Assembly: GCA_002067205.1 (NCBI GenBank)
Contig: MVQL01000244.1
Span: 310,001 to 374,000, forward strand
From: Pelotomaculum sp. PtaB.Bin104
Lineage (GTDB): Bacteria; Bacillota; Desulfotomaculia; Desulfotomaculales; Pelotomaculaceae
DNA: 64,000 nucleotides
Direction: 5' to 3'
The notes under the pieces were generated by a model that saw nothing but the letters and a program-made list of their open reading frames with translations, searched no databases and was not told the DNA's origin. The position numbers were made by a program, and so were the translations under genes. Every line of letters starts with the position of its first letter. The stretch's first letter is position 1. Of this stretch, positions 46,385 to 59,016 are shown piece after piece.

Positions 46385-46458
46385 AGTATGCTGAAACAGG
46401 CAACCTCTCACTTCATCGCTCGCGCCACGTAATCTCAACTGGCATATTATTATTGTGT

Positions 46459-46489
46459 AATGAATAGCTATTATTGATAGCTATTCATT
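46459..46489. repeat. Thirteen-base perfect inverted repeat across the tuf stop codon
   Basis: AATGAATAGCTAT (46459-46471) and ATAGCTATTCATT (46477-46489) are perfect inverted copies around a five-base loop. The last two sense codons and the TAG stop of tuf lie in one arm. No T tract follows, so it is not a simple terminator; it could be an RNA end-forming or processing hairpin between the str and S10 operons. Confidence 0.75.
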
Positions 46490-47683
46490 AATCCCAGTTA
46501 CAACACCAGCACCAACAGTACGCCCACCTTCGCGAATGGCGAACCGTAGTCCTTCCTCAATAGCAATCGGAGTGATCAAGGAGATATCCATTTTTATGTT
46601 ATCACCAGGCATAACCATTTCCACACCCTCCGGCAGGGTAACCACACCGGTCACATCGGTAGTACGGAAATAAAACTGAGGACGGTAGCCGTTGAAAAAT
46701 GGAGTGTGTCTACCTCCCTCTTCTTTCGTCAAGACGTACGCTTCAGCGGCGAAATTTTTGTGTGGTCTAATCGAGCCTGGTTTAGCCAAAACCTGCCCAC
46801 GCTCAATTTCTTTACGATCAACACCACGCAACAGGCAGCCGATATTATCGCCAGCCTGGCCGCTATCAAGGATCTTTCTAAACATTTCCACACCGGTTAC
46901 TACAGTCTTACGTGGTTTGTCGTTCAAACCAACGATCTCGACTTCTTCCTGCACTTTAATCTGGCCGCGCTCTACCCTACCAGTAGCCACGGTACCACGC
47001 CCAGTAATTGAGAATACGTCTTCAACAGGCATTAGGAAGGGCTTATCGATTGCCCGCTGCGGAATGGGAATATAGGCGTCCACTGCGTCCATCAGTTCCC
47101 AGATTGACTTACACCATTCACAGTCGCGCTTGCCGCAGGCACATTCCATAGCTTTTAAAGCCGAGCCGGTAATAATGGGGATCTCGTCGCCGGGGAATTC
47201 ATAGGTAGTTAGCAATTCGCGCACTTCCATATCCACCAGTTCCAGCAACTCGGGGTCATCGACCATATCAGCCTTATTCAGGTAAACAATAATATACGGA
47301 ACACCGACCTGGCGGGCCAGCAAAATATGCTCGCGAGTCTGAGGCATAGGTCCATCAGCCGCTGAAACAACTAGGATTGCACCATCCATTTGCGCAGCGC
47401 CGGTAATCATGTTTTTAACGTAGTCAGCATGGCCGGGACAGTCGACATGGGCATAGTGCCTATTTGCAGTTTCGTATTCAACGTGGGCGGTATTAATGGT
47501 AATGCCGCGCTCGCGCTCTTCAGGGGCATTGTCGATTTCTTCAAACTTTTTAATAGTAGCTTGACCCACAGTATTTAGGACCATTGTAATTGCCGCAGTA
47601 AGGGTTGTTTTGCCGTGGTCAACGTGGCCGATGGTGCCGATGTTAACGTGGGGTTTAGTCCGCTCGAATTTTTGTTTTGCCAT
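46481..47683 (-). CDS. tuf: Elongation factor Tu
   Basis: GTPase that brings aminoacyl-tRNA to the ribosome, 400 residues. G1 GHVDHGKTT, the switch [12 protein letters not shown]4 NKAD (136-139) and G5 SALK are visible. After G5 there is a cysteine cluster, Cys181, Cys183, Cys188 and Cys191 ([13 protein letters not shown]), inside the G domain, which most EF-Tu proteins lack and which I recall from some Desulfotomaculum-group relatives. ATG 47683 follows AAAGGAGG. The stop codon lies in a long hairpin. It is the last gene of the str operon. Confidence 0.98.
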   Translation of the reverse strand: MAKQKFERTKPHVNIGTIGHVDHGKTTLTAAITMVLNTVGQATIKKFEEIDNAPEERERGITINTAHVEYETANRHYAHVDCPGHADYVKNMITGAAQMDGAILVVSAADGPMPQTREHILLARQVGVPYIIVYLNKADMVDDPELLELVDMEVRELLTTYEFPGDEIPIITGSALKAMECACGKRDCEWCKSIWELMDAVDAYIPIPQRAIDKPFLMPVEDVFSITGRGTVATGRVERGQIKVQEEVEIVGLNDKPRKTVVTGVEMFRKILDSGQAGDNIGCLLRGVDRKEIERGQVLAKPGSIRPHKNFAAEAYVLTKEEGGRHTPFFNGYRPQFYFRTTDVTGVVTLPEGVEMVMPGDNIKMDISLITPIAIEEGLRFAIREGGRTVGAGVVTGINE

Positions 47684-47769
47684 TGGTTTTATCCTCCTTT
47701 TAATCTCTGGTTAATTGCCAGCAGTCACCCGATAGGCCGAGGTCTGCCGCCCTTTGGGCTACCAGTATT

Positions 47770-49845
47770 TTACCCTTGCCGCCTGGCAATAATTCCTACC
47801 GCAATATTTTGTGGAACTTCTACATAATGACTAAACTGCATACTGTATGTGCCCCGCCCCTGCGTGCGTGAACGTAGGTCAGTAGCATATCCAAACATCT
47901 CCGCCAGCGGCACAAAAGCATGAATAATCTGCGCTCCCTGACGGGGTTCCATTTCTTCGATCCGTCCCCGCCTGGAGTTTATATCACCGATAACATCACC
48001 CATATACTCATCGTTTACAACTATTTCGACCTTCATTACCGGCTCCAGTAAAACCGCACCAGCTTTGGCGGCAGCATTTTTAAACCCCATAGAACCAGCT
48101 ATCTTAAAAGCCATCTCCGATGAGTCAACATCATGGAAAGAACCGTCCAGCAGAGTGACACCGATATCCACCATTGGAAAACCGGCTAAAACACCATTTT
48201 CCTGTGCCTCTTTAACCCCTGCATCAATCGCTGGGATATATTCCTTAGGAATAACCCCACCAATAATTTTATTCTTAAACTCATAACCGGAGCCGGATTC
48301 TCTTGGCTCAACCTCCAAAACAACATGCCCGTACTGACCGCGACCACCGGATTGTCGAACAAACTTGCCCTCGGCCTTAACTTTTTTCCTGATGGTTTCC
48401 TTATAAGCAACCTGGGGGCGGCCGACATTCGCTTCCACATTAAATTCCCTCAACATCCGGTCAATAATCACTTCCAGGTGCAGTTCACCCATTCCGGATA
48501 TTAGGGTTTGACCGGTTTCTGCATCTGTATTGATCTGAAAAGTCGGATCTTCCTCAGCCAACTTTTGCAGTGCAATTCCCATCTTTTCCTGATCTTGTTT
48601 GGTTTTAGGCTCAATAGCAACCTGGATCACCGGTTCCGGAAACTCCATTGACTCAAGCACAACCGGTTCCTTTTCATCACACAGGGTATCACCTGTACTT
48701 GTTGCTTTCAAGCCAACTGCAGCAACAATGTCGCCCGCAAAGACTTGTGCAATATCCTCCCGGTGGTTGGCATGCATCCTTAATATGCGCCCAATCCGCT
48801 CCCGCCGGTTCTTGGTGGAGTTAAATACATACGAACCCGACTTCAATTGCCCCGAGTAAACTCTAAAAAAAGTTAACTTACCTACATAGGGATCAGACAT
48901 AATCTTGAACGCCAAGGCAGCAAATGGCTGATTATCACTGGCTACCCGGATTATTTCTTCACCGCTGACCGGTTCAAGCCCCCGCATGGACGGCACTTCA
49001 ATAGGAGCAGGCAGATAATTAACAATTGCGTCCAACAGCGGTTGCACGCCTTTGTTTTTAAAAGCTGTTCCACATAGAACGGGAATCATTTTAACCGATA
49101 GAGTGGACTTCCTGATCCCTTCGATAATTTCAGCTTCAGTAAACTCCTTATTTTCCAAGTACTTGATCATTAAATTTTCGTCATCTTCAGCAACGGCTTC
49201 AATTAACTTGTTTCTCATCGCCAGTGCATCATCGGCCAACTCAACTGGAATATCAATTTCCTGACTTTCAACACCGAGGTCGTCATTATATACTATTGCC
49301 TTATTCCGGATCAGATCTATTACACCACGGAATCGGTCCTCCGACCCAATGGGCATTTGAACGGCAACAGCCCTAGCACCCAGGCGTTCCTTAATCATTT
49401 TTACACCCCGGTTGAAGTCGGCTCCTACCCGATCCATCTTGTTAATAAAAGCAATCCTAGGAACACCGTACTTATCAGCCTGACGCCAAACTGTCTCAGA
49501 CTGCGGTTCCACACCCCCGACCGAGCAAAAGACTGCAACTGCACCGTCAAGCACCCGTAGGGAGCGTTCTACCTCAACAGTAAAGTCCACATGTCCTGGC
49601 GTATCAATAATGTTAATCAGACAATCACGCCACTGGCAAGTAGTTGCAGCAGAAGTAATGGTGATCCCACGCTCCTGCTCCTGGATCATCCAATCCATCG
49701 TTGCCGCACCATCGTGGACCTCACCAATTCTATGCACTTTACCGGTGTAAAAAAGTATCCGTTCAGTAGTGGTCGTCTTCCCGGCGTCAATATGTGCCAT
49801 TATTCCTATGTTTCGAATTTTATCCAACGAAAACTGACGCGGCAT
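47770..49845 (-). CDS. fusA: Elongation factor G
   Basis: GTPase that drives translocation, 691 residues. G1 [15 protein letters not shown], switch [13 protein letters not shown], switch [11 protein letters not shown] and NKMD are present, followed by domains II to V ending in [19 protein letters not shown] 49845 follows a GGGGGG site. It lies 11 bases after rpsG and 87 bases before tuf. Confidence 0.98.
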   Translation of the reverse strand: MPRQFSLDKIRNIGIMAHIDAGKTTTTERILFYTGKVHRIGEVHDGAATMDWMIQEQERGITITSAATTCQWRDCLINIIDTPGHVDFTVEVERSLRVLDGAVAVFCSVGGVEPQSETVWRQADKYGVPRIAFINKMDRVGADFNRGVKMIKERLGARAVAVQMPIGSEDRFRGVIDLIRNKAIVYNDDLGVESQEIDIPVELADDALAMRNKLIEAVAEDDENLMIKYLENKEFTEAEIIEGIRKSTLSVKMIPVLCGTAFKNKGVQPLLDAIVNYLPAPIEVPSMRGLEPVSGEEIIRVASDNQPFAALAFKIMSDPYVGKLTFFRVYSGQLKSGSYVFNSTKNRRERIGRILRMHANHREDIAQVFAGDIVAAVGLKATSTGDTLCDEKEPVVLESMEFPEPVIQVAIEPKTKQDQEKMGIALQKLAEEDPTFQINTDAETGQTLISGMGELHLEVIIDRMLREFNVEANVGRPQVAYKETIRKKVKAEGKFVRQSGGRGQYGHVVLEVEPRESGSGYEFKNKIIGGVIPKEYIPAIDAGVKEAQENGVLAGFPMVDIGVTLLDGSFHDVDSSEMAFKIAGSMGFKNAAAKAGAVLLEPVMKVEIVVNDEYMGDVIGDINSRRGRIEEMEPRQGAQIIHAFVPLAEMFGYATDLRSRTQGRGTYSMQFSHYVEVPQNIAVGIIARRQG

Positions 49846-49856
49846 TTAGACCCCCC

Positions 49857-50327
49857 CTACCAACGGTAATGCGCGAACGCCTTGTTTGCTTCTGCCATTT
49901 TATGCGTATCTTCTCTCTTCTTTACAGAACTACCCGTGTTTGCTGCTGCATCCATGATTTCATTAGCAAGCTTTTCTTCCATAGTTCGGCCAGCCCGATC
50001 CCTAGAATATTTTGTTAGCCAGCGGATGCCCAGAGTTTGCCTGCGGTCATGACGCACCTCAATTGGTACTTGGTAGTTGGCCCCACCTACCCGGCGGGCT
50101 TTCACTTCCAGCACCGGCATAATATTTTTCATCGCCTGCTCAAAAACTTCAAGCGGGTTTTTATTGGTTTTTTCTTTAATAATATCCATGGCACCATAGA
50201 CAACTGACTCCGCAACGCTCTTTTTACCGTCTAACATCACCTGATTAACAAGCTTGGCTAAAACCTTGCTCCGATATACAGGATCCGGCAGTACTTCCTG
50301 TCTTGTGATAGACCCTCTTCTTGGCAC
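49857..50327 (-). CDS. rpsG: 30S ribosomal protein S7
   Basis: Primary 16S-binding protein of the 30S head. The 156-residue protein begins with [17 protein letters not shown] and ends with [21 protein letters not shown] 50327 is six bases behind GAGGGGGG and gives the family N terminus; the open frame to 50450 overlaps rpsL and is excluded. Confidence 0.98.
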   Translation of the reverse strand: MPRRGSITRQEVLPDPVYRSKVLAKLVNQVMLDGKKSVAESVVYGAMDIIKEKTNKNPLEVFEQAMKNIMPVLEVKARRVGGANYQVPIEVRHDRRQTLGIRWLTKYSRDRAGRTMEEKLANEIMDAAANTGSSVKKREDTHKMAEANKAFAHYRW

Positions 50328-50370
50328 ATATTTCCCCCCTCGCCGTAAAATATTTCTCGTTACATAGATG

Positions 50371-50745
50371 TTACTTCTTAGGCCGTTTGGATCCATACTT
50401 TGAACGAGCTCTGTTCCTGTTCTGTACTCCCGCAGAATCCAACGAACCACGAACTATATGATACCTGACACCCGGCAAATCTTTCACCCTGCCGCCGCGC
50501 ACCAGAACCACTGAGTGCTCCTGTAAGTTATGTCCGATTCCGGGAATGTAAGAGGTCACCTCGATGCCATTGGTAAGCCTGACCCGGGCTACTTTACGCA
50601 AAGCGGAATTTGGCTTTTTCGGTGTAGTTGTGTAAACCCTGGTACACACCCCCCGCTTTTGAGGACACTCCTTCAATGCCGGTGCAGTAGATTTTTTAAC
50701 AATTTCTTCCCTGCCCTTGCGGATCAACTGGCTAATAGTAGGCAC
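50371..50745 (-). CDS. rpsL: 30S ribosomal protein S12
   Basis: Decoding-centre protein, 124 residues. [11 protein letters not shown] keeps the wild-type lysine that is changed in streptomycin resistance, and [13 protein letters not shown] keeps the second one. GTG 50745 follows GGAGGTG. Second gene of the str operon. Confidence 0.98.
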   Translation of the reverse strand: MPTISQLIRKGREEIVKKSTAPALKECPQKRGVCTRVYTTTPKKPNSALRKVARVRLTNGIEVTSYIPGIGHNLQEHSVVLVRGGRVKDLPGVRYHIVRGSLDSAGVQNRNRARSKYGSKRPKK

Positions 50746-50784
50746 TTTATAACACCTCCTTCCCGGTTAATCATATTTACAAAT

Positions 50785-51036
50785 CTAATAATCAATCACA
50801 GCCGCTGCAGCACAGCCTACTTCAATGCCGCAGGCTCTGCCTAACGCCTGCATAGAATCTACCTGATTCACCTGAACATCTTTTTCCGCACACATTTGGA
50901 GGATGGGCTCAACCACATGACGGTCTGCATTCTTTGCTATAAAAACCACTTTTGCGGACCCGCGCTCAATGGCTTTCAACGTCTGTTTTGCACCTACGGT
51001 TTTTTTTCTCGCTGATAAAAGCTGTTCAAAAGCCAT
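50785..51036 (-). CDS. L7Ae-family K-turn-binding ribosomal protein (YbxF-like)
   Basis: An 83-residue protein of the L7Ae/L30e/S12e family, like Bacillus YbxF, which binds kink-turn RNA and precedes rpsL there as well. AIERGSAKVVFIAKNADRHVVEPI and the C-terminal LGRACGIEVGCAAAAVI give the family core. First gene of the str operon, 36 bases behind its promoter region. Confidence 0.92.
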   Translation of the reverse strand: MAFEQLLSARKKTVGAKQTLKAIERGSAKVVFIAKNADRHVVEPILQMCAEKDVQVNQVDSMQALGRACGIEVGCAAAAVIDY

Positions 51037-51071
51037 TAAAAGCCTACCCCCCTAAATCCGGACACCCTAGT

Positions 51072-51100
51072 ATGTTATCATTTACAAAAGTCATTGTCAA
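51072..51100 (-). promoter_or_regulatory. Promoter of the str operon
   Basis: TTGACA (51095-51100) and TAACAT (51072-51077) are exactly 17 bases apart on the minus strand, 70 bases after the rpoC stop and 36 bases before the L7Ae-like gene. Confidence 0.85.
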
Positions 51101-51172
51101 TATTTCATAGAATAGGATTATTACATACTACCCTTAATACTCCACCCATTTTTTATTTATTCAGGACCTCTT

Positions 51173-54100
51173 TTAAATCGTAGTAGTCGTAAGCATCTCA
51201 TCTTTTATACTATCTTCATCCTGTTTAATTTCTTCATCTAAATATGCTGCAACACTGTTTTCCTCTTCATTTTCCACACGAATACTGATATTACGATATC
51301 GTGACATCCCAGTGCCGGCAGGAACCAGTTTACCAATGATTACATTTTCTTTCAATCCAAGCAGAGGGTCAAGCTTTCCTTTAATGGCGGCTTCAGTAAG
51401 TACCCTGGTGGTCTCCTGGAACGAGGCCGCAGAAAGAAAAGAATCAGTGGCAAGTGAAGCCTTGGTAATCCCCAGCAGTACCGCCCTGGCGATTGCAGGC
51501 TCGCCACCTAGCCCTGTAACCCGGTTGTTTTCATCTTCAAAATCAAAGATATCAATCAATCCACCCGGTAGCAATTCAGTATCCCCGGTATCTTCAAGTT
51601 TTATTTTGCGAAGCATTTGTCTGATCATCACTTCAATGTGCTTGTCATTGATATCTACTCCCTGTAGCCGGTATACCCTCTGGACCTCCTGGAGCAGGTA
51701 TACCTGCACACCCTGGACTCCTTTAATTTTTAGCAAATCATGCGGGTTTACCGATCCTTCAGTTAACTCATCCCCTGCGTAAACACGGTCATCATTTCTA
51801 ACTTTAAGCCGGGCGCCGTAGGGTACCTGATAAATAAACTTTTCGCCGTCATCAGCAGTTACTTCAATTTCCCTGCGCCCTTTTACTTCACGAACCTCAA
51901 TCATGCCGTCTGTTTCGGCAATGATCGCCTGGCCTTTTGGCCGCCGGGCCTCAAAAAGTTCCTCCACACGCGGCAAGCCCTGGGTGATGTCATCTCCGGC
52001 TACACCGCCGGTATGGAAGGTACGCATGGTCAGCTGGGTTCCCGGCTCACCAATGCTCTGCGCAGCGATAATTCCTACCGCCTCACCAATATCAACCTTA
52101 CAGCCGGTAGCCAGGTTGCGTCCATAACATTTGATACAAACACCATAGCGTGACCGGCAGGTAAGTACAGAGCGAATTTTAACTTTTTTTATGTCATGTT
52201 TAATTATATTTTCAGCCTGCTCCTCAGTAATCTCGGTGTCGGCAAAAGCCAGTGTCTTCTGCGGCATTGGCAGACCGGCTCCACTTATTTTCGCAATATC
52301 CTCTTCGTCCAATATTTTTCCGGCAGGCACGAGCACTTCGCCTGTCCCTGGTATGATAATGTCGGCTTCCACTTGATCTTTAAGTCCTAAATTCACCTTA
52401 ATATCTTCCAGCGCTACCCGCCCGATAATCCGGTCATTAATTTTTTCTATAACTTCAGTGCCGTCTTTAATTTCCTCGACTTGAATGCCTGAAGTGGTGC
52501 CACAATCAACCTCTCTGACTATTACGTCCTGGGCAACATCAACCAGACGGCGGGTTAGATAACCGGAGTCAGCCGTCCGCAACGCGGTGTCAGCTAACCC
52601 CTTCCTGGCACCATGAGTAGAAATAAAGTATTCCAATACAGTTAAGCCCTCACGGAAATTTGCCTTAATCGGCAGGTCAATAATCCGTCCCGAGGGGTCA
52701 GCCATTAAACCTCGCATCCCGGCAAGCTGGCGAATTTGCTGGATATTACCACGAGCACCGGAGTTCGCCATCATATATACCGGGTTAAACCGGCTTAATG
52801 ATTCAACCAGCGCTTCAGTAACATTTTTCGTGGTATCATTCCAAATGCCGATTACTGTGCGGTATCGCTCGTCCTCGGTAATCAAACCGCGGCGGTACTG
52901 CAACTCCACCTTTTCAACCTGCTTTTCCGAGTTCTTCAGAATCTCTTTCTTTTTTTCAGGAATGGTAATATCCTGAACACCAATTGTAATCCCAGCTTTA
53001 GTGGCAAAGGTAAATCCAAGCTTCTTGATTCCATCCAGCAAGCTGGTGGTAGCTGAAAAACCGAGACGTCGGTAACAATCATCAACGATCTTGCTTAGTA
53101 CCTTCTTATCCGCCACCCCATTAATAAATCCCAATTCCTTAGGGATTACCTCATTAAAAATGATTCTTCCGGTGGTAGTTTCAAGCAAGCGCATATCCTG
53201 CATCCGCACTTTAATTCTAGCGTGCAGGGAAACGGCTTCACTATAATAGGCCATTATTGCCTCTTCACTGTCTTTAAAAAATTTCCCCTCACCCAGCACC
53301 CCTGGCTTTTCTACAGTCAGATAGTAAATTCCTAAAACCATATCCTGAGTTGGGATGGCTACCGGGCGGCCATCCTTAGGGTTTAAAATATTATTCGAAG
53401 AAAGCATGAGCAATCTAGCCTCAGCCTGCGCTTCCGCAGAAAGTGGCACATGCACAGCCATTTGATCACCGTCAAAGTCAGCATTATAAGCAGTACAGAC
53501 CATCGGGTGAATTTTGATCGCGCGCCCCTCCACAAGCACCGGTTCAAATGCCTGAATACCCAGGCGGTGCAACGTGGGAGCTCGGTTCAGTAAAACTGGA
53601 TGCTCACTAATTACATCTTCAAGTACATCCCAAACCTCCGGGCGAACTCTCTCTACCATCCGTTTTGCGCTCTTAATGTTGTGGGCATAGCCATCGTTGA
53701 CCAAGCGCTTCATCACAAAAGGCTTAAATAATTCCAGCGCCATTTCTTTGGGCAGCCCGCACTGGTGGATGCTCAAATTCGGACCGACCACAATTACAGA
53801 ACGCCCAGAATAATCAACCCGCTTACCAAGCAGATTTTGGCGAAACCGGCCCTGCTTTCCTTTCAGCATATCACTTAACGATTTTAAAGGCCGGTTCCCC
53901 GGGCCTGTAACTGGCCGGCCCCGGCGGCCGTTATCAATAAGTGCATCCACGGCCTCCTGAAGCATCCTCTTCTCGTTCCTGACAATAATATCGGGCGCAC
54001 CTAAATCTAACAACCTTTTCAGTCGATTGTTCCGGTTGATTACCCGGCGGTATAAATCGTTTAAGTCGGATGTGGCAAAACGGCCTCCATCCAGCTGAAC

Positions 54101-54823
54101 CATCGGTCGAAGTTCAGGAGGAATCACCGGTATTACGTCAAGCACCATCCACACCGGCTGGTTGCCGGATTTACGGAAAGATTCTACCACTTCCAGACGC
54201 CTAATCGCCCTGATTTTCCGCTGGCCGGTGACATCCCGTAATTCCTGGCGCAATTCCCTGGCCAGTTCCTCCAGATCAATCTCTTCCAAAAGCTTTTTAA
54301 TAGCTTCAGCACCCATGCTTGCCTTAAATATATTGCCAAACTTTTCCCTATGTTCCCTGTACTCGGTCTCGGTAAGCAGTTGTTTCTTAATCAATCCAGT
54401 TTCACCGGGATCAGTAACAATATATGAAACAAAGTATAATACTCTCTCTAAAGCCCGTGGGGACATATCCAGGAGAAGCCCCATCCGGCTTGGAATACCT
54501 TTAAAATACCATATATGTGATACTGGTGCAGCTAATTTGATATGGCCAAGACGCTCCCTCCGCACTTTAGAACGCGTAACCTCTACACCACACCTGTCAC
54601 ATACTACCCCCTTATAGCGTACACGCTTATATTTGCCGCAGTGACACTCCCAGTCACGGGTAGGGCCAAAGATACGCTCGCAGAAAAGTCCGTCTCTTTC
54701 CGGTTTCAAGGTACGATAGTTGATTGTTTCAGGCTTCTTGACCTCACCACTGGACCAATTGGTAATTTGCTCAGGAGATGCCAAGCCAATCCGGATCCGG
54801 TCGAAGTTATTTAAGTCCAGCAA
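51173..54823 (-). CDS. rpoC: DNA-directed RNA polymerase subunit beta'
   Basis: Catalytic subunit of RNA polymerase, 1216 residues. The N-terminal zinc site (CHCGKYKR...VCDRCGVEV), the active-site loop [14 protein letters not shown] with three Asp for Mg2+, and the second zinc site (CGTTSG...[13 protein letters not shown]) are visible. TTG 54823 lies six bases behind GGAGGGGG. It follows rpoB by 88 bases. Confidence 0.98.
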   Translation of the reverse strand: MLDLNNFDRIRIGLASPEQITNWSSGEVKKPETINYRTLKPERDGLFCERIFGPTRDWECHCGKYKRVRYKGVVCDRCGVEVTRSKVRRERLGHIKLAAPVSHIWYFKGIPSRMGLLLDMSPRALERVLYFVSYIVTDPGETGLIKKQLLTETEYREHREKFGNIFKASMGAEAIKKLLEEIDLEELARELRQELRDVTGQRKIRAIRRLEVVESFRKSGNQPVWMVLDVIPVIPPELRPMVQLDGGRFATSDLNDLYRRVINRNNRLKRLLDLGAPDIIVRNEKRMLQEAVDALIDNGRRGRPVTGPGNRPLKSLSDMLKGKQGRFRQNLLGKRVDYSGRSVIVVGPNLSIHQCGLPKEMALELFKPFVMKRLVNDGYAHNIKSAKRMVERVRPEVWDVLEDVISEHPVLLNRAPTLHRLGIQAFEPVLVEGRAIKIHPMVCTAYNADFDGDQMAVHVPLSAEAQAEARLLMLSSNNILNPKDGRPVAIPTQDMVLGIYYLTVEKPGVLGEGKFFKDSEEAIMAYYSEAVSLHARIKVRMQDMRLLETTTGRIIFNEVIPKELGFINGVADKKVLSKIVDDCYRRLGFSATTSLLDGIKKLGFTFATKAGITIGVQDITIPEKKKEILKNSEKQVEKVELQYRRGLITEDERYRTVIGIWNDTTKNVTEALVESLSRFNPVYMMANSGARGNIQQIRQLAGMRGLMADPSGRIIDLPIKANFREGLTVLEYFISTHGARKGLADTALRTADSGYLTRRLVDVAQDVIVREVDCGTTSGIQVEEIKDGTEVIEKINDRIIGRVALEDIKVNLGLKDQVEADIIIPGTGEVLVPAGKILDEEDIAKISGAGLPMPQKTLAFADTEITEEQAENIIKHDIKKVKIRSVLTCRSRYGVCIKCYGRNLATGCKVDIGEAVGIIAAQSIGEPGTQLTMRTFHTGGVAGDDITQGLPRVEELFEARRPKGQAIIAETDGMIEVREVKGRREIEVTADDGEKFIYQVPYGARLKVRNDDRVYAGDELTEGSVNPHDLLKIKGVQGVQVYLLQEVQRVYRLQGVDINDKHIEVMIRQMLRKIKLEDTGDTELLPGGLIDIFDFEDENNRVTGLGGEPAIARAVLLGITKASLATDSFLSAASFQETTRVLTEAAIKGKLDPLLGLKENVIIGKLVPAGTGMSRYRNISIRVENEEENSVAAYLDEEIKQDEDSIKDEMLTTTTI

Positions 54824-54911
54824 AAAGACCCCCTCCTTTTAATGGTAGGAGTATTAGCCGTTGAATTGTTATTTTATATTCCATCCAGCAACTAACCACT
54901 CACCACAATAG

Positions 54912-57900
54912 TTACTCGACATCCAGGTCAAAATCATCTTCGAAATCATCATTAAGATCTTCATCAACATCAACATCAGATGCTTCTTCATCATTATCAG
55001 GTGGTTCTTCTTGCTGTATATCAATACCTAATTCCTTAGCGGTTTCGGTAATATCTTCCTCAACCTCCTTGATGTCAATCTCCCGGTTGTCTTCAGCCAG
55101 CACCCTGACATCAAGACCTAGGCTTTGCAATTCCTTAATTAATACTTTAAAGGACTCAGGGACACCGGGTTCAGGCACATTTTCGCCTTTGACAATTGAC
55201 TCATAGGTCTTTACCCTGCCTACAACATCGTCAGATTTAACAGTCAATATTTCCTGTAGAGTGTAAGCTGCACCATATGCCTCCAGTGCCCATACCTCCA
55301 TTTCACCAAAACGTTGGCCCCCGAATTGTGCCTTGCCACCCAGAGGCTGCTGTGTAACAAGAGAGTAAGGTCCGGTGGAACGGGCGTGGATCTTATCGTC
55401 AACCAAATGGGCTAATTTAAGCATATATACATATCCAACTGTTACCGGATTATCAAAAGGCTCCCCTGTGCGTCCGTCATATAACTTCATTTTGCCATTT
55501 TCAGGCAATTCTGCCTCTTTCAATGAAGCAAGAATGTCATCCTCCGAAGCCCCGTTGAACACCGGGGTGGCAACATGATAACCCAGGGCTTTGGCAGCCC
55601 AGCCAAGGTGGCACTCTAAAACCTGTCCAATGTTCATCCGCGAGGGTACACCGAGCGGGTTCAGAACAATTTCAATAGGAGTGCCGTCCGGAAGAAAAGG
55701 CATATCCTCTTCAGGCAGTATTCGGGCAATAACTCCTTTGTTTCCGTGGCGGCCGGCCATTTTATCTCCCTCAGAAATCTTCCTTTTTTGGGCAATGTAT
55801 ACTCGAACCAACTGGTTTACACCGGGCGGCAGTTCATCCCCATTATCCCTGGAAAAAACCTTTACATCCACTATTTTCCCGGCCTCTCCATGCGGTACCC
55901 GCAGTGAGGTGTCCCGTACCTCCCGCGCCTTTTCACCAAAGATTGCGCGTAGCAAACGCTCTTCTGCAGTTAGTTCTGTTTCACCCTTTGGTGTAACTTT
56001 TCCTACTAATATATCACCTGGCCGCACTTCGGCACCTGTACGGATTATGCCCCGCGCATCCAAATCCTTCAAAATCTCTTCGCCAACATTAGGTATGTCC
56101 CGGGTGATCTCCTCAGGACCCAACTTAGTATCTCTGGCATCACATTCATATTCTTCTATATGAATAGAGGTAAAGAAATCCTCTTTTACCGCTTTCTCAC
56201 TAACAAGGATCGCATCTTCATAGTTGTAGCCTTCCCAGGGCATAAATGCCACTAGGATGTTTCTACCCAATGCCAGCTCACCTTTATCAGTGGAAGGACC
56301 ATCGGCGATAACCTGTCCCGCGATTACCATTTCACCTTTCTTTACTATCGGTTTCTGATTGATACAAGTGCCTTGATTTGAGCGGGTAAACTTTAAGAGC
56401 TTGTAATGATCAGTTCCTGGTGGCTTGAATACAAGGTTTAAATCTATAGCGATAGATATAGATTTTATTCCAGAGTCATAAAAATAATGCAAATGCCCCA
56501 ATCCCAAGGTGTCACCTTTTCTAGCCAGCAATTCACCAGTTTCCGGCAAATAAATATCATTCAGGGCTTTAGTTTCCTTTATTTTAGGCAAATGATACTT
56601 TTTATCGTCAATAAGCTGTGAAAGTGGCGCATCATAGACTATCAGCCTGGCACTGCCGGATTCCTCCACCAGTAGTCCAGCTTGCTTTAACAATTCCACA
56701 TTGGCGACAGTAATACTTTCACCTTTACTTACAAGCGGATCTTTTAGGTCCGTCATTTTCACGTCGTAGGGCCATGTTCCTTCGTATCTGGCATCAGTCT
56801 TGATTACAATATCGTTTGCAGTAACTTTTTCAATTACGCCTGGATTTTTAGCAATAACCTCAACCCCTGAATCCCTTGCAGCTTTATATTCAATGCCGGT
56901 TCCCACCAGAGGAGCCTGCGTTCTTAAAAGCGGCACTGCCTGGCGCTGCATATTAGCACCCATCAGAGCCCGGTTGGCATCGTCGTGTTCCAGAAACGGG
57001 ATTAAGGATGTGGCTATGCTGAAAACCTGCTTCGGGGAAACGTCCATGTAATCAACCCGGTCTGCGGGCACCACTACAATCTCAGGTGATCGAGCATTGA
57101 CACGTTTTTCTATAAAGTGTCCCTCATCGTCAAGCGGTGCATTGGCCTGGGCAATAACGCAACCTTCCTCTTTGTCTGCAGTGAGGTAAATAATTTCTTC
57201 AGTAACACGGTTATTTTCTTTATCTACCCTACGGTAAGGCGTTTCTATAAAGCCAAGCGGGTTAATTCTGGCATAAGTGCTAAGTGATCCAATCAGACCG
57301 ATATTAGGACCCTCAGGTGTCTCAATTGGACACATCCGTCCATAGTGAGAGTTGTGAACATCGCGAACCTCAAAGCCAGCCCTTTCCCGCGATAAACCGC
57401 CCGGTCCAAGCGCAGAAAGACGTCTTTTGTGGGTAAGTTCAGCAAGTGGGTTGGTCTGATCCATGAATTGCGACAGTTGGCTTGATCCAAAGAATTCTTT
57501 AATAGCAGCAACAACCGGACGTATATTAATTAATACCTGAGGAGTGATCACATCCACATCTTGAATAGTCATTCTTTCGCGAACCACCCGCTCCATTCTA
57601 GAAAGGCCGATACGGAACTGGTTTTGTAAAAGTTCGCCAACTGACCGCAAGCGGCGATTGCCAAGGTGATCAATGTCATCCACTTGGCCCTCTGAAGCCA
57701 TCAGGCTAAGCAGGTATCTCATTGTTTCAATTATATCTTCACGGGTCAGCTCTCTGATGAATTCACGTTCTTTGGGCACTTCTTTCCGCAGATAAGGGTC
57801 AAACTCAGTTTCTCCATTGATGTTTTCACCATAACGGTACAGGATACCGTGCTTTAACTTAGCCTGTATTTTATACCGGCCGACATTAGCCAGGTCATAG

Positions 57901-58685
57901 CGCTTAGGATCAAAAAACAGTGCTTCCAAAAGTGATCTGGCGCTCTCTACCGTAGGCGGCTCGCCAGGTCGCAAACGCTTATATATCTCGACCAGGGCTT
58001 CTTCCTCGGTATCTGAATTATCCCGGGTCAATGTCTCTTGAATGTTCTTATCCCCGTTAAAAAGATCGTTGATTATAGCATTGGTGCTGTACCCCAGAGC
58101 ACGCACTAAAACTGTAGCCAAAATTTTCCTGGTACGGTCGATTCGCACAAAGACATGATCGTTGGTATCGGTTTCGAATTCCAGCCAAGCGCCACGGTTG
58201 GGAATTATGGTAGCAGTATAAAGCTTCTTACCTGTGGGATCGATGATCTCATTGAAATAAACACCAGGCGAACGGACAAGTTGACTTACAATCACCCGCT
58301 CCGCACCGTTGATAATAAAGGTCCCCTTGTCGGTCATCAATGGGAAATCTCCCATAAAGACTTCCTGCTCTTTAACCTCCCCAGTCTCTTTATTAATTAA
58401 TCTTACCTTTACCCTTAACGGAGCTGCAAAAGTAACATCCCTTTCTTTACATTCCTCTACTGAATACTTGGGATCACCGAGGGTATAATCCAAAAACTCG
58501 AGAACAAGATTTCCGGTAAAATCCTGTATGGGTGAAATATCCAGGAATACCTCTCTCAAACCCTCTTTTAAAAACCACTCATAGGAATTGCGCTGGACCT
58601 CAATAAGGTTGGGCAGTTCCAATACTTCTCTCAACTTACCAAAACTCTTACGCTCCCTGACGCCCACCTTCTCGGGATAAATCAT
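54912..58685 (-). CDS. rpoB: DNA-directed RNA polymerase subunit beta
   Basis: Second large subunit of RNA polymerase, 1257 residues. The rifampicin pocket [20 protein letters not shown] and [10 protein letters not shown] looks wild type. [12 protein letters not shown] and the C-terminal [26 protein letters not shown] are present. The last 50 residues form a very acidic tail ([12 protein letters not shown]), as in several Clostridia. ATG 58685 has GAGG six bases upstream. It has its own promoter and a leader of about 247 bases. Confidence 0.98.
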   Translation of the reverse strand: MIYPEKVGVRERKSFGKLREVLELPNLIEVQRNSYEWFLKEGLREVFLDISPIQDFTGNLVLEFLDYTLGDPKYSVEECKERDVTFAAPLRVKVRLINKETGEVKEQEVFMGDFPLMTDKGTFIINGAERVIVSQLVRSPGVYFNEIIDPTGKKLYTATIIPNRGAWLEFETDTNDHVFVRIDRTRKILATVLVRALGYSTNAIINDLFNGDKNIQETLTRDNSDTEEEALVEIYKRLRPGEPPTVESARSLLEALFFDPKRYDLANVGRYKIQAKLKHGILYRYGENINGETEFDPYLRKEVPKEREFIRELTREDIIETMRYLLSLMASEGQVDDIDHLGNRRLRSVGELLQNQFRIGLSRMERVVRERMTIQDVDVITPQVLINIRPVVAAIKEFFGSSQLSQFMDQTNPLAELTHKRRLSALGPGGLSRERAGFEVRDVHNSHYGRMCPIETPEGPNIGLIGSLSTYARINPLGFIETPYRRVDKENNRVTEEIIYLTADKEEGCVIAQANAPLDDEGHFIEKRVNARSPEIVVVPADRVDYMDVSPKQVFSIATSLIPFLEHDDANRALMGANMQRQAVPLLRTQAPLVGTGIEYKAARDSGVEVIAKNPGVIEKVTANDIVIKTDARYEGTWPYDVKMTDLKDPLVSKGESITVANVELLKQAGLLVEESGSARLIVYDAPLSQLIDDKKYHLPKIKETKALNDIYLPETGELLARKGDTLGLGHLHYFYDSGIKSISIAIDLNLVFKPPGTDHYKLLKFTRSNQGTCINQKPIVKKGEMVIAGQVIADGPSTDKGELALGRNILVAFMPWEGYNYEDAILVSEKAVKEDFFTSIHIEEYECDARDTKLGPEEITRDIPNVGEEILKDLDARGIIRTGAEVRPGDILVGKVTPKGETELTAEERLLRAIFGEKAREVRDTSLRVPHGEAGKIVDVKVFSRDNGDELPPGVNQLVRVYIAQKRKISEGDKMAGRHGNKGVIARILPEEDMPFLPDGTPIEIVLNPLGVPSRMNIGQVLECHLGWAAKALGYHVATPVFNGASEDDILASLKEAELPENGKMKLYDGRTGEPFDNPVTVGYVYMLKLAHLVDDKIHARSTGPYSLVTQQPLGGKAQFGGQRFGEMEVWALEAYGAAYTLQEILTVKSDDVVGRVKTYESIVKGENVPEPGVPESFKVLIKELQSLGLDVRVLAEDNREIDIKEVEEDITETAKELGIDIQQEEPPDNDEEASDVDVDEDLNDDFEDDFDLDVE

Positions 58686-58938
58686 CTAGCGCCTCACACC
58701 CCTGTCCCATAATAAAAATGCCATTCATTAGTTCAAGATCCCCTCAATAAACATCAATCCTACCCAGACATACCAATGACTTCAATAAATAGCAACAATG
58801 AAAAGCAAGGCTTTGTCTTTTACAATACCTCGCTTAATAATTAATAAATTTGACTATCTAATTTATTATTGCCAGCACAATACCATAAAATACATTATTT
58901 ACAGACATGAAAAACATCTTTTTTTATGGCATTTTATT

Positions 58939-58967
58939 ATATTAGCATACATAATTTTATATGTCAA
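58939..58967 (-). promoter_or_regulatory. Promoter of rpoB-rpoC
   Basis: TTGACA (58962-58967) and TAATAT (58939-58944) are 17 bases apart on the minus strand, just beyond the terminator after rplL. The 330-base gap from rplL to rpoB is very AT-rich here and holds no gene that I can support; it consists of the terminator, this promoter and a leader of about 247 bases. Confidence 0.85.
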
Positions 58968-58979
58968 GCTTCAATATAT

Positions 58980-59006
58980 AAAAAAAAGAGGCCATTGGCC
59001 CCTTTA
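58980..59006 (-). terminator. Attenuating terminator after rplL
   Basis: AAAGGGGCC and GGCCTCTTT pair around a three-base loop (one mismatch or bulge in the stem), followed by eight T residues on the minus strand. It lies ten bases beyond the rplL stop and would stop part or all of the upstream transcript, leaving rpoBC to its own promoter. Confidence 0.8.
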
Positions 59007-59016
59007 ATGAAGCTCT

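Noticed and set aside
50328-50450. N-terminal extension of rpsG
   Set aside because: It overlaps rpsL, and the GTG at 50327 has a strong ribosome site and gives the family start.
36281-51036. Horizontal transfer or rearrangement within the ribosomal operons
   Set aside because: Gene order and strand are the standard order throughout; only the lack of adk and a few wide gaps differ.
58798-59007. 69-residue plus-strand frame in the rplL-rpoB gap
   Set aside because: It lies in very AT-rich DNA that contains a minus-strand promoter and a terminator; the translation is low complexity and has no ribosome site.
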